A stretch of DNA of 41,495 nt from Pseudobacteriovorax antillogorgiicola (lineage in GTDB: Bacteria > Bdellovibrionota_B > Oligoflexia > Oligoflexales > CAIYRB01), in assembly GCA_945862295.1 (NCBI GenBank), contig CAMAXT010000015.1:1-41495 (forward strand). Direction: 5' to 3'. Under the pieces are notes generated by a model that did not search any database, was not told where the DNA came from, and saw nothing but the letters and a program-made list of their open reading frames with translations. A program made the translations under genes and the position numbers. Shown here in pieces: positions 8,887 to 17,019 of this stretch (the stretch's first letter is position 1; every line of letters starts with the position of its first letter).

Positions 8887-9654
8887 TTACTCCCCCAAGG
8901 TTTCGAGAATAAGATCTTTAACCGGGTCATGTAGCGCCATGATTACATCAATGGCTAACTGTCTTTTCTTTGTATCAATAGCGTTGTCTGGTTTTTGCAA
9001 AGGCGACATCGGATGGCCGAGGATCTTCTCTGGTGCTGGGTCCTGGGTGATTGTACCAGTCTGCATTCCAGCTGCGTCATCCCAGGTGATGTAGTTGATA
9101 CCAATAGCTAGTTGCCAGGCCTTGATTTGTCTACTCTCACCTTCGTGCCAGATATAGAGATCGGAATCATCGTCACCATGGAACCAGGCTTTATTTTCGA
9201 CGTCTTGACGAAGAAAGCTTGGATCAACCAGCTGCATCGATTGTGCGATTTCCATAGGTTTTAATAGGCGCTTTATGAAACTTAGAGTTTCTTTCGGCGT
9301 TTCGACAAGTTCAAAACCTACAACACCTTCTGCCTTCCAAGCCACTCGTGCTTTGAGATCGTAGGTCTCCCGGTGATAGCGGACGCGCGCCTCGTAAACG
9401 TCACCCATACTTAGGCGTTCATAACCACGAGCCGATACATCCGTGCTAAATCCGTTTGCTGAGATTTCGCGCACGAGGAGGATGTCCTGATCGTTCATCA
9501 GCGTTAGGTGCTTATGATCTACGTTGTAGCGACTGAGGACGCGACGATTGTTGCCAACTGTCGATTGAGCATTTGCTCGAATCTGTGCAGCCGCCTGTGC
9601 GTTGCTTTTTCCATCGCCATCGATGAGCTTCTTTTTGAGAAACAGACGAAACAT
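8887..9654 (-). CDS. PilZ-domain protein, probable c-di-GMP effector
   Basis: The frame opens at 9669, but the ATG at 9654 has an AGGA site at good spacing, giving 255 residues. A PilZ domain begins with RRVLSR (RxxxR motif) and continues with EISANG, the position of the D/NxSxxG motif, here with Glu in place of Asp/Asn. It ends with the VVGFEL strand. PilZ domains bind cyclic di-GMP and often act on motility or surface structures. The C-terminal ~120 residues are not recognised. It is first in an operon with two small genes and possibly rlmD. The 222-base gap upstream separates it from a divergent outer-membrane protein gene. Confidence 0.75.
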   Translation of the reverse strand: MFRLFLKKKLIDGDGKSNAQAAAQIRANAQSTVGNNRRVLSRYNVDHKHLTLMNDQDILLVREISANGFSTDVSARGYERLSMGDVYEARVRYHRETYDLKARVAWKAEGVVGFELVETPKETLSFIKRLLKPMEIAQSMQLVDPSFLRQDVENKAWFHGDDDSDLYIWHEGESRQIKAWQLAIGINYITWDDAAGMQTGTITQDPAPEKILGHPMSPLQKPDNAIDTKKRQLAIDVIMALHDPVKDLILETLGE

Positions 9655-9891
9655 AGAATTCCTGGACATGGTTTGACGTGAAAAATCGCGCGTTGATAGC
9701 GACCTAAAAAAGATCTAGACCCAAGGCAGATGACATACCTTTATTTTAACACACTATTTGCGCCCTAGCCGGTATGCGGGAGTCATTCTCCATTCTTATA
9801 TAAGATATTGTTATTATGGAATAAAACCTTCCAAAAGTCATGAAATCAATCATTGTGCCGATCCTGGACTGTAGGACGTAAAGGGGATGCA

Positions 9892-11184
9892 GTGTTTTTC
9901 GTTTTTAAAAACAAGCATGCGATTATCAATCAGGACAGCATCTTGGTGCTTCTAGCCTGCTTCGCGCTCTTTTCGACTTCTGCCTTTGCTAAGAAGACAA
10001 ATCAGACAGTCTATCAGGATCCTTTTGATTTAGGAGCTGGCGGAGCCTCTCTAACTCGTGCGAGTAAAGATGGTCGAGTGCACGCAAATCCAGCGCTTCT
10101 TCCCTACGGCGGAAAATTTCACTACTGGGGAGGGTCGTCGATCTCAGTTCTGACCAACAAAGAATCTGTAGATACTGCAAGGTCGCTCTTCAATCAAGCA
10201 AGCGGCTCGGGTGAATCGGCAGAAGAAGATCCAGTTGAAGAGGAACCGACAGAAGAAGGCACTGAAGGTGGCGAAGGTGAAAGTGGTGGCAGTGATCAAG
10301 CTGCAGAACTCATGGAAAAAGCACTCGCTGCACCGGTACGCGTCGGTTGGGGTGTATCACTCGCGTGGGTGACGCGACTTTTTGCGTTGTCAGTTTTTAG
10401 TAGACTCGAGATGGATTTAAGAGCCAAAGAATTCGGTCAGACTGGTTTTCCTGAAGCCCACTTTCAAAGCGAAAGTTATCATGGCGTTCTTCTCGGCACT
10501 GGCGTTAAAACTCCGTTTCGTTGGCTTTCTTTTGGAGTTGCCGGTAAGTATGTTTATGGTTCTGAGCCTGATCTTAGAGTTCAACTTACAGACACAAATT
10601 CGATCAGTCAGATGTCTGATCCTAAACTGCTACAAGATTTGAGTGCACACAAGGTTGGCACTGGCGCTGACCTAGGTATGCTGATGTTCTTTCAAGGCTC
10701 AGCTGTTGACTTTAGCATTGCTGGTAAAGTTGAGGACATCGGTAACACGAAATTCGTCGCCAGCAGCAGCAAAGCAGGAGCGCAAGCTGCTGAGGATGAA
10801 GAAGCTGAAGAGGCAGCAGAGGGGACTGGCGCTGAACCGTCTAAGAACAATACTCTTGAAGAATTCAAACAAGTAGTCAGTTTCGGTACTGGTCTAACAT
10901 TTCATACCGGCTCCGATGCGTTGCATTTAGCTCTCGACTATAGAGATATCACAAATGCATACGGTGAGAAGCCTTTCAAAAAGGTCTATGCCGGAGCGAA
11001 ATTACTTCTGCGTACCTATGTTGGTCTCTCAGCAGGCTACTACCAGGGGTATCCCACTTACGGTGCTGAAATTGATCTGATCTTAGTGCGCTTAGCCGGT
11101 ACTTATTACACAAGAGAGTTAGGCGATAGTCCAGGCGTCGATCCACGACGCATTTATATGTTCACTGTTAGTGCGGGGCTTTGA
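9892..11184 (+). CDS. Predicted outer-membrane beta-barrel protein with acidic loop
   Basis: I favour the GTG at 9892, preceded by AAAGGGG, over the TTG at 9853. It gives a clean signal peptide ending in SAFA and a mature protein starting KKTNQ. The start of the mature part (DPFDLGAGGAS...HANPALL) resembles TraF-like/PorV-like outer-membrane proteins of the FadL-related kind. Alternating strands follow, and the C-terminus is VSAGL, compatible with a barrel end. Two long insertions rich in Glu and Gly (about residues 100-135 and 295-320) look like exposed loops. The next gene, a lipoprotein, starts two bases after the stop, so they likely work together. Function unknown. Confidence 0.65.
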   Translation: MFFVFKNKHAIINQDSILVLLACFALFSTSAFAKKTNQTVYQDPFDLGAGGASLTRASKDGRVHANPALLPYGGKFHYWGGSSISVLTNKESVDTARSLFNQASGSGESAEEDPVEEEPTEEGTEGGEGESGGSDQAAELMEKALAAPVRVGWGVSLAWVTRLFALSVFSRLEMDLRAKEFGQTGFPEAHFQSESYHGVLLGTGVKTPFRWLSFGVAGKYVYGSEPDLRVQLTDTNSISQMSDPKLLQDLSAHKVGTGADLGMLMFFQGSAVDFSIAGKVEDIGNTKFVASSSKAGAQAAEDEEAEEAAEGTGAEPSKNNTLEEFKQVVSFGTGLTFHTGSDALHLALDYRDITNAYGEKPFKKVYAGAKLLLRTYVGLSAGYYQGYPTYGAEIDLILVRLAGTYYTRELGDSPGVDPRRIYMFTVSAGL

Positions 11185-11186
11185 TT

Positions 11187-11978
11187 ATGAGACATAGACT
11201 TCTAATATGCCTGTTAGCGGTTGCGACACTTAGCGCTTGCGCCGATGAAAGCAATATCTCTGACTGCGACAGCGGCAAGAAACAAATTCCTTGCACAGAA
11301 AAAACTGCCGAAGAAAAAGGCCGTCTCGCTCTTGATGAGAAGAAGTTTGAGCAAGCTGCAGAAAACTTCCTCCTGGCGATTGATTCAAATCCTGAGAACT
11401 ACAATCTCTATACGCTGCTTGCAACGTCTTACGCTGGAGCCGCTGGTTTTAATCTTCTTGATATTACCAAGGCGCAGATGGGTGGAGACGGCACAATCAT
11501 CGCTATAATGAGTAGTTTTTTGCCGACGCCGGCTAAACCCTGCACGAACGATGGTGGGGAAGACAAGGTTTTCACTCTTTGTATAAGTAGCATGGAAGAA
11601 GCCCGGGTGGCTGCAACTTTACCAGAAGCGGCTTTAGCAGATAGTACTGCAGACTATGTACAAACTGCACAAAAACAGCAGCTTTTTTACGGTAGCGCTT
11701 CGACGGTGATGCAGATCAATCGCTTTATCATCTCGGCAGACACTGGATCGTTCGATCCGGCTCAACTCGAGTCAATGACTGAAGATGACGCAATAAACAT
11801 TTTAAATACGTTGGCTTCTACCGGAGCCCTATCGGGACTTACCGGCGAAGATTCCACGGCTTTACAGGGAAAAATCGCTGACGCACACGCACAGATTCTG
11901 TCGGAAGAGGGTGGCTCGACCAAAGAAAAGTTGGCGGCCTTTCTCGCGAAAGATCAGCAAGGGCAAGCGAGTCAGTAA
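11187..11978 (+). CDS. TPR-type lipoprotein
   Basis: The ATG at 11187, with a GCGGGG site in the end of the preceding gene, begins a lipoprotein signal with lipobox LSAC. A TPR-like helix pair (AEEKGRLALDEKKFEQAAENF, residues ~44-63) is visible, followed by a mostly helical remainder of unknown family. It is tightly coupled to the barrel gene upstream. Such barrel plus TPR-lipoprotein pairs often form outer-membrane assemblies, which is inference here. Confidence 0.65.
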   Translation: MRHRLLICLLAVATLSACADESNISDCDSGKKQIPCTEKTAEEKGRLALDEKKFEQAAENFLLAIDSNPENYNLYTLLATSYAGAAGFNLLDITKAQMGGDGTIIAIMSSFLPTPAKPCTNDGGEDKVFTLCISSMEEARVAATLPEAALADSTADYVQTAQKQQLFYGSASTVMQINRFIISADTGSFDPAQLESMTEDDAINILNTLASTGALSGLTGEDSTALQGKIADAHAQILSEEGGSTKEKLAAFLAKDQQGQASQ

Positions 11979-11995
11979 GGCGTTAAAATCTGAGA

Positions 11996-13024
11996 TCATG
12001 GATCTATAAAGAAATTTATGACCGCTTCATCCATCCACCAGCGGTCGCCCCACATTGTTGGGACCTCACTAACAAAACCCATGTGCCCACCATGTGGTGT
12101 GCTGTAGACGTTGGTACTGCTAGAATATTTCACAGTGTTAAAGCGATGTTTTGGAATAATAGGGTCGTCTTCTGCGAGTATCACTCCTGTTTGCGTTTTA
12201 ATATTTGCTAATACGTCCTTTGCTGAACTGTAAGCGTAATAGTCATCTCTTGATTTAAAACCACCGATCCTGGCGGTGTAGATCTCATCAAAGGACCTAA
12301 GATTTGTCTTTCGTGGGAAGAGCACGCTTGGTGTCTCAGGAAATATTGATTTTTGTTCGTGTGCAGCTTTGATCAGTTTGCGAGTGTAGTACATATCTAG
12401 ATGCAGATTCATGCGAGATGAAATCGCTAGGGAGCATAGCTCCAGATCGACTGGTGGACAGACAGCAAGGGCTCTGAATAATGCTTTTGATGAGATCGTG
12501 TCTGAGAAATCAGCGAGATATTTAAGCAGCATATTTGCCGAGAGTGAAAATGCTGCGACCGAAACTTTGCAACCTGTCCAGGTCTTTTGAATGTGGTTTA
12601 AGGCACGATCGATATCTAGGCCGCGACCAGCATGATAGATCGACCTGGCAAGCGATGAGCCACCCACGCCGCAGCCGCGATGATTAAAGCGAATAGCGGG
12701 ATAGCCAAGACAGTTTAACTTGGCTGAAATACGGAGCATGTAATCAGATTCGGAACTTCCGCCTAACCCATGTAGTAGCACTATGACATGCTTCTTAGCG
12801 TTTTTTGGGCGGTCGATATGGAGATTGATTTTATCACCGTCGCTTAAGGTGACAGTATCGACCTCGTACCTGCCAATGACAGGCGGACTGGCAAAACTAT
12901 GGCCGATGATTGTTTGCAGCTGGCCATTAAAGAGCAGTGAGTGTGGTATGAATGAATGTTTAATCATGACTCGTTTCGCTAGCTGAGCGTCTTTTTTTAT
13001 TGATGCAATAATGGCGTCTTGCAT
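11996..13024 (-). CDS. YheT-type alpha/beta hydrolase
   Basis: About 342 residues, the usual length for the YheT/EMB8 family of predicted esterases. The family hallmarks are present in order: HGLGGSSES after strand 3 (oxyanion region), RFNHRGCG, YHAGRGLDIDRAL, the nucleophile elbow AFSLSANMLLKYL (Ser in place; the family usually has SLGGN), the acid in AEDDPIIP and the catalytic His in HGGHMGF. No signal peptide, so it is cytoplasmic. The natural substrate of this family is not established. It converges with the TPR lipoprotein gene and diverges from hemW. Confidence 0.82.
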   Translation of the reverse strand: MQDAIIASIKKDAQLAKRVMIKHSFIPHSLLFNGQLQTIIGHSFASPPVIGRYEVDTVTLSDGDKINLHIDRPKNAKKHVIVLLHGLGGSSESDYMLRISAKLNCLGYPAIRFNHRGCGVGGSSLARSIYHAGRGLDIDRALNHIQKTWTGCKVSVAAFSLSANMLLKYLADFSDTISSKALFRALAVCPPVDLELCSLAISSRMNLHLDMYYTRKLIKAAHEQKSIFPETPSVLFPRKTNLRSFDEIYTARIGGFKSRDDYYAYSSAKDVLANIKTQTGVILAEDDPIIPKHRFNTVKYSSSTNVYSTPHGGHMGFVSEVPTMWGDRWWMDEAVINFFIDP

Positions 13025-13170
13025 CACTGCAGTTTACCACCGAATGCGCCTCTGACTTCAACTCTATTGTCAGTATTTTTCGGTATAAACTGCTAAAATC
13101 CTAAGCTTCAAGAGCGTTTTTCTGTATTCTGGTGTAAACAATGTTTGAGTTTTAATCCGGAGCAGGTTAA

Positions 13171-14400
13171 GTGCCAGAAATAGTTTATAAAAATAGCACC
13201 ATAAACCAGCTCGGGGAAGCCGCTGGACTCTACTTACACATCCCCTGGTGCAGGCAAATTTGCCACTACTGCGATTTTGCTAAGACTGCAAATCACTCGC
13301 AAGACCTTCGGTTGAAATTTTTAGCAACCTTAGAAGGACATGTAACATCTTGGTTTTCGTGGCGTGCTCAACGGGGTGACGGCAAGTTTTCTTCAGTCTT
13401 TTTTGGTGGTGGAACCCCAAGTGTCTACACGTCTGAGTACATCAATTTGATGGCTCTGATTGTTTCGCAGAGTCAACGCTCAGCTGAAATAACGCTTGAA
13501 TCGAATCCTGATGATATTACAGCTGAGTCATTGAAAATCTGGCGCGGTCTTGGATTTAACCGTATCTCTCTTGGTGTGCAAACGTTTGATGAAACGGGTC
13601 TGAAGGCGATGCATCGGGTGCATTCGAAAGACCAAGCAATCAAAGCTGTTGACCTTGCTTTAAGTCACTTTCCGACAGTAAACATCGACCTCATTTACGG
13701 ATGGCAAGGCCAGTCGATGTCTTCTTGGGAATCTGATTTGCGCACTGCCTCTATGTTAAAAGTTCCGCATTTAAGCCTCTATAATTTGACTTATGAACCG
13801 CGCACGGTCATCGGTCGTATGGCGGCGCGCGGCAAAATCGAACCTGCGGATGATCTGCGTTTAGAGGCTTACTACAAAGTAGCGTGCGAGCAATTAGCAA
13901 CTGCGGGTTTTGTCCATGAAGAGGTTTCTAATTGGGCGTTGCCAAATCACAGCTGCGCTCATAACTGGCTGTACTGGAGTGATCAACCTTACATCGGTGT
14001 TGGTCCTGGTGCCCACGGCTATATTCCAGAATCAACCGGGATTGGACGACGGTATGCCTATGGCCGCAACGAACGTCAGTTCACTGACAGCGTGATTGAG
14101 TCTGCGCCATTCGAACCTACAGACTTTCCTGTTCCAGGTGTTGTCTTAGAAGATGACAGAACGATGATGTCTTGGATTATAGAAGCCATTGGCTCCTCAC
14201 TCCGCACAGAACGCGGGGTTGATTTAGCGAGGATCGCAAAAAAATCTGGCCAATCATTCCGACCAGGACATAAAATTGAATCTGGGTTGAAAAACGGTGC
14301 GCTCAAACTGTCTGATGACGGCGAAAGATTGATTGCTACTCCTGCCGAATGGTTTCGCGAGCATTACTGGGCGCTAGCTGTAATTGCCGGATTTGAGTAA
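13171..14400 (+). CDS. hemW: HemW-like radical SAM protein
   Basis: 409 residues with the HIPWCRQICHYCDF segment (C27, C31, C34) that binds the 4Fe-4S cluster in the HemW/HemN branch, followed by GGGTPS and the SLGVQTF motif. The CxxxCxxCDF form, without the extra Cys of HemN, points to HemW, now seen as a haem chaperone rather than a coproporphyrinogen oxidase. Start is a GTG with a GGAGCAGG site. Single gene, divergent from the hydrolase. Confidence 0.85.
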   Translation: MPEIVYKNSTINQLGEAAGLYLHIPWCRQICHYCDFAKTANHSQDLRLKFLATLEGHVTSWFSWRAQRGDGKFSSVFFGGGTPSVYTSEYINLMALIVSQSQRSAEITLESNPDDITAESLKIWRGLGFNRISLGVQTFDETGLKAMHRVHSKDQAIKAVDLALSHFPTVNIDLIYGWQGQSMSSWESDLRTASMLKVPHLSLYNLTYEPRTVIGRMAARGKIEPADDLRLEAYYKVACEQLATAGFVHEEVSNWALPNHSCAHNWLYWSDQPYIGVGPGAHGYIPESTGIGRRYAYGRNERQFTDSVIESAPFEPTDFPVPGVVLEDDRTMMSWIIEAIGSSLRTERGVDLARIAKKSGQSFRPGHKIESGLKNGALKLSDDGERLIATPAEWFREHYWALAVIAGFE

Positions 14401-14578
14401 GATATTTACTCCGATATTCTATTACTGATCTAAAAAATCCGGCGAGTTTTAAAAGTGATACCAACTTGTTCGAAGTTGATTAATTGTTAAGTCCGGGAGT
14501 AGGGGTTAGCTTTCGTCATACCTTGTCTTTTGCTACAATAAACCTAAGCCGGCAACCTTCAAAGACGAGGTTTTTCGC

Positions 14579-15202
14579 ATGATAAAGTATGCACTCTCAC
14601 TGATTTTGGTCACGTTTGCACCTCTTGGTCAAGCCGCTATCTTTACGTTTCCCCAACCTGGATTTGATCTTCCGCCACAAGGACCTGCAAACCCGTCGAT
14701 CGTTTACGTCGAAGGTGTGACCGGACCAGTGAAGAATGTTTCCGTTAAATTTACCGGCCTGACACACGGGTATGCGAGCGAAACCATGATCGCAATTTCA
14801 AACCCAAATGGTTGGGCGACTCTTATATGGGACGGACCGCAGTGTAAATTTAATAACTCGAATATTCAGTTTACTGATCTTGCAACTTCAATCTTTGAGA
14901 CAGCCTGTCGAAGTGGCATTGTACTACTTAACGGTGACTATAAATCAGCGAACAACACCGGCCTTAGACGCTTTACGATACCCATCGCGCCGATTATTCC
15001 TCTTTACAAGACTATGAATGAATTGATTCTTTCCGATGTTAATGGACGTTGGATTCTTTGGGTTGAGGATTTTGTTTCTGGAGATGGTGGCAGGCTTGTA
15101 AGTTGGGACTTGATTATTGAGACTGAAGATCCGACTCCCCTCCCTGATGATGGCGAACCAGACGCTGAAGAAGGTGAAGAAGAGTTTGAGCCGGAGTCCT
15201 AA
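14579..15202 (+). CDS. Exported P-domain (proprotein convertase-type) protein with acidic tail
   Basis: Residues 1-19 form a signal peptide (LGQAA). The rest resembles the P/Homo B jelly-roll domain that follows the catalytic domain of kexins: VKNVSVKFTGLTH, AISNPNG and a C-terminal NGRWILWVEDF...LVSWDLII strand pair. The last ~25 residues are mostly Glu, Asp and Pro. No protease domain is attached. It converges on the VWA lipoprotein gene with only eight bases between stops, and the pseudoprotease nearby ends in a similar P domain, so the two may share a partner. ATG with an ACGAGG site. Confidence 0.65.
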   Translation: MIKYALSLILVTFAPLGQAAIFTFPQPGFDLPPQGPANPSIVYVEGVTGPVKNVSVKFTGLTHGYASETMIAISNPNGWATLIWDGPQCKFNNSNIQFTDLATSIFETACRSGIVLLNGDYKSANNTGLRRFTIPIAPIIPLYKTMNELILSDVNGRWILWVEDFVSGDGGRLVSWDLIIETEDPTPLPDDGEPDAEEGEEEFEPES

Positions 15203-15210
15203 ACATCTTG

Positions 15211-16575
15211 TTACTCGTACAGGCAGTGAGCCGACGTGTTAGCAGGTATGGTTGGATTTAAATTAATCTGCCCTTCGCTAAGCGTGATATTGGTTTTAAA
15301 TAAAGTCCCATCAATATAGCAATTAATATCTTTTATCTCAGCTAGCGGAAACGCAAAGCTGGTGCGCATCGGCGCGTTCTCGACTAGGTTCGTTTCGATC
15401 ATGCTGCCTGCTGGTGGATCAAAAAGAAATAAAACTGTGTTTGAGACAGCATCGTAGTTGTAACGACTTGGATCAACAAGAGTGCCGTCGATGCTGACGG
15501 AGTCGAGAATGTATTTCGAGATTTCGACGTTTAGACGTAGGAGCCGGAAACTCTCTACTTGGTAGTGGATCCTTAAGGTTGAATTTTCAGGAAGAGAGTT
15601 AGCCAAGACAATCCGCTGGCCGATGATTGTCCACTCACCGTTGTATGCAACATTGTCGAGTTCAAGTCTAAGGGTATTCAATACCGGTGCAAATCTAAGT
15701 GGAAAATCGACAGTCAGATTCTTCCGCATGTCACGTGAGATTGCCGAGAGTGTTTGGCTATAGTCGGGCGCGCAGATGCTTCCCCAAAGGCCACCACCGC
15801 CTTGAATCGCAGCTGCGAGAGTGATTCCAGGTGCCTCAACATTTGGACACGGGACGCTGGGATGACCGATGATGCCGTGGACCTTCGCATCTTTTCCTAA
15901 AACATAACCAAGGGCCTCTATCTCATTCAAAAATATATCGTGCTTTAGATAGAAGCGGGAGGATGAATCTTCATCTTCGTCGCTGACGATGACGATCGCT
16001 AGGTCTGACTTCTCTCTAAGCCAAGGTGGATTGGAAGTGCACACTCCCTTTAAATGGTCCATGGTGTTGCGCAGCGGACGCTCATAGCCAGAACCGAGGG
16101 TGCCGGCTCGGATTGCTTTTTGAAAAAGCGCCATCAGCTCAGGAGTGTCAGGTTTTAGTGGCAGTTCCGGCAAGCGCTTACAGACGTTGTCGGTAGTGAT
16201 GATATTTATCTGCCAATCGACTTCATTTAGATCAGAGATAAGGTCTTCAAACTTTTCAGCCATGCTGATTTGTTCTTCTTCCATCGATCCTGAGTTATCA
16301 ATGACGATGAGGATATCGATCTTTGGTGGAATAACGTCTTGCTGACGGTAGGTGTCGGTAAAAATTGAATTGGTCGGCACAGTGATTTCTTGGCGCAGCT
16401 CGGAGCGATTGACCTGCTTTATTGTTAAAACGCGCGCATCCTGGTCTTGCAGTGGCAAGGCAACAGTTTCACGAACAACCGGATTAACTTTGTCGGTCGG
16501 CGTATTTTTTTGACAAGAAAATGCCAAGCCGCAGATCAGAGGAACAGCAAAGAAAAATAGAAGTGGTCGTCGCAT
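15211..16575 (-). CDS. VWA-domain lipoprotein
   Basis: Start taken at the ATG 16575; a GTG six bases earlier is possible. The signal ends in lipobox AFSC. A von Willebrand A domain follows, with the MIDAS motif DNSGS in the strand LIVIDNSGSMEEE and a further metal-site Asp in VIVSDEDEDSS. The C-terminal ~150 residues are beta-rich. VWA domains with an intact MIDAS mediate metal-dependent protein binding, often adhesion. It is the last of seven genes in a minus-strand operon of envelope proteins. Binding partner unknown. Confidence 0.75.
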   Translation of the reverse strand: MRRPLLFFFAVPLICGLAFSCQKNTPTDKVNPVVRETVALPLQDQDARVLTIKQVNRSELRQEITVPTNSIFTDTYRQQDVIPPKIDILIVIDNSGSMEEEQISMAEKFEDLISDLNEVDWQINIITTDNVCKRLPELPLKPDTPELMALFQKAIRAGTLGSGYERPLRNTMDHLKGVCTSNPPWLREKSDLAIVIVSDEDEDSSSRFYLKHDIFLNEIEALGYVLGKDAKVHGIIGHPSVPCPNVEAPGITLAAAIQGGGGLWGSICAPDYSQTLSAISRDMRKNLTVDFPLRFAPVLNTLRLELDNVAYNGEWTIIGQRIVLANSLPENSTLRIHYQVESFRLLRLNVEISKYILDSVSIDGTLVDPSRYNYDAVSNTVLFLFDPPAGSMIETNLVENAPMRTSFAFPLAEIKDINCYIDGTLFKTNITLSEGQINLNPTIPANTSAHCLYE

Positions 16576-16587
16576 AGTCACCCGCTT

Positions 16588-17019
16588 TTAGTTGTCGCAG
16601 ACGATTTCGTCACCATCTTTATGCACTATGAGAATTGCCGGTCGCTGGACGATACCGTCGCTTAACGCACTTTTCATTGTAATACGAATGCGTCTGATCA
16701 TATATCCACGGATGAATTGCCCGTTTTCGGGCTTCAGATCACATGGTGGTAACCAAGTTATAGCGCCACTTGTAAACGCAGCTGTTTCAGGCAGGCCGTC
16801 GATAGTGATTGTAGAATTCGACTCGCCCGTGAAATTACCGCCAATATTGTAAGCCGCTTGGACACCCCGAGTAAATTCCATGACATCATTATATTTAAGT
16901 ACAAACGCGGCATCGTCTTTATTGCCGTCAGTGGTCTTTTCGGAAACTTTGGCACTGCCGCAACCCCAAAGTGCAGCAGTTGTAACCAGAACCGCGCCGT
17001 ATGTTTGTGCTGTTTTCAT
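16588..17019 (-). CDS. Small lipoprotein of unknown function
   Basis: The real start is the ATG at 17019, which overlaps the stop of the upstream gene (TAATG) and has a GGAGAAGG site. It encodes about 143 residues with lipobox LWGC. The mature part is beta-rich with two Cys near the C-terminus and one in LPPCDLKP; I know no family for it. Translational coupling to the pseudoprotease gene suggests a partner in the same surface assembly. Confidence 0.65.
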   Translation of the reverse strand: MKTAQTYGAVLVTTAALWGCGSAKVSEKTTDGNKDDAAFVLKYNDVMEFTRGVQAAYNIGGNFTGESNSTITIDGLPETAAFTSGAITWLPPCDLKPENGQFIRGYMIRRIRITMKSALSDGIVQRPAILIVHKDGDEIVCDN

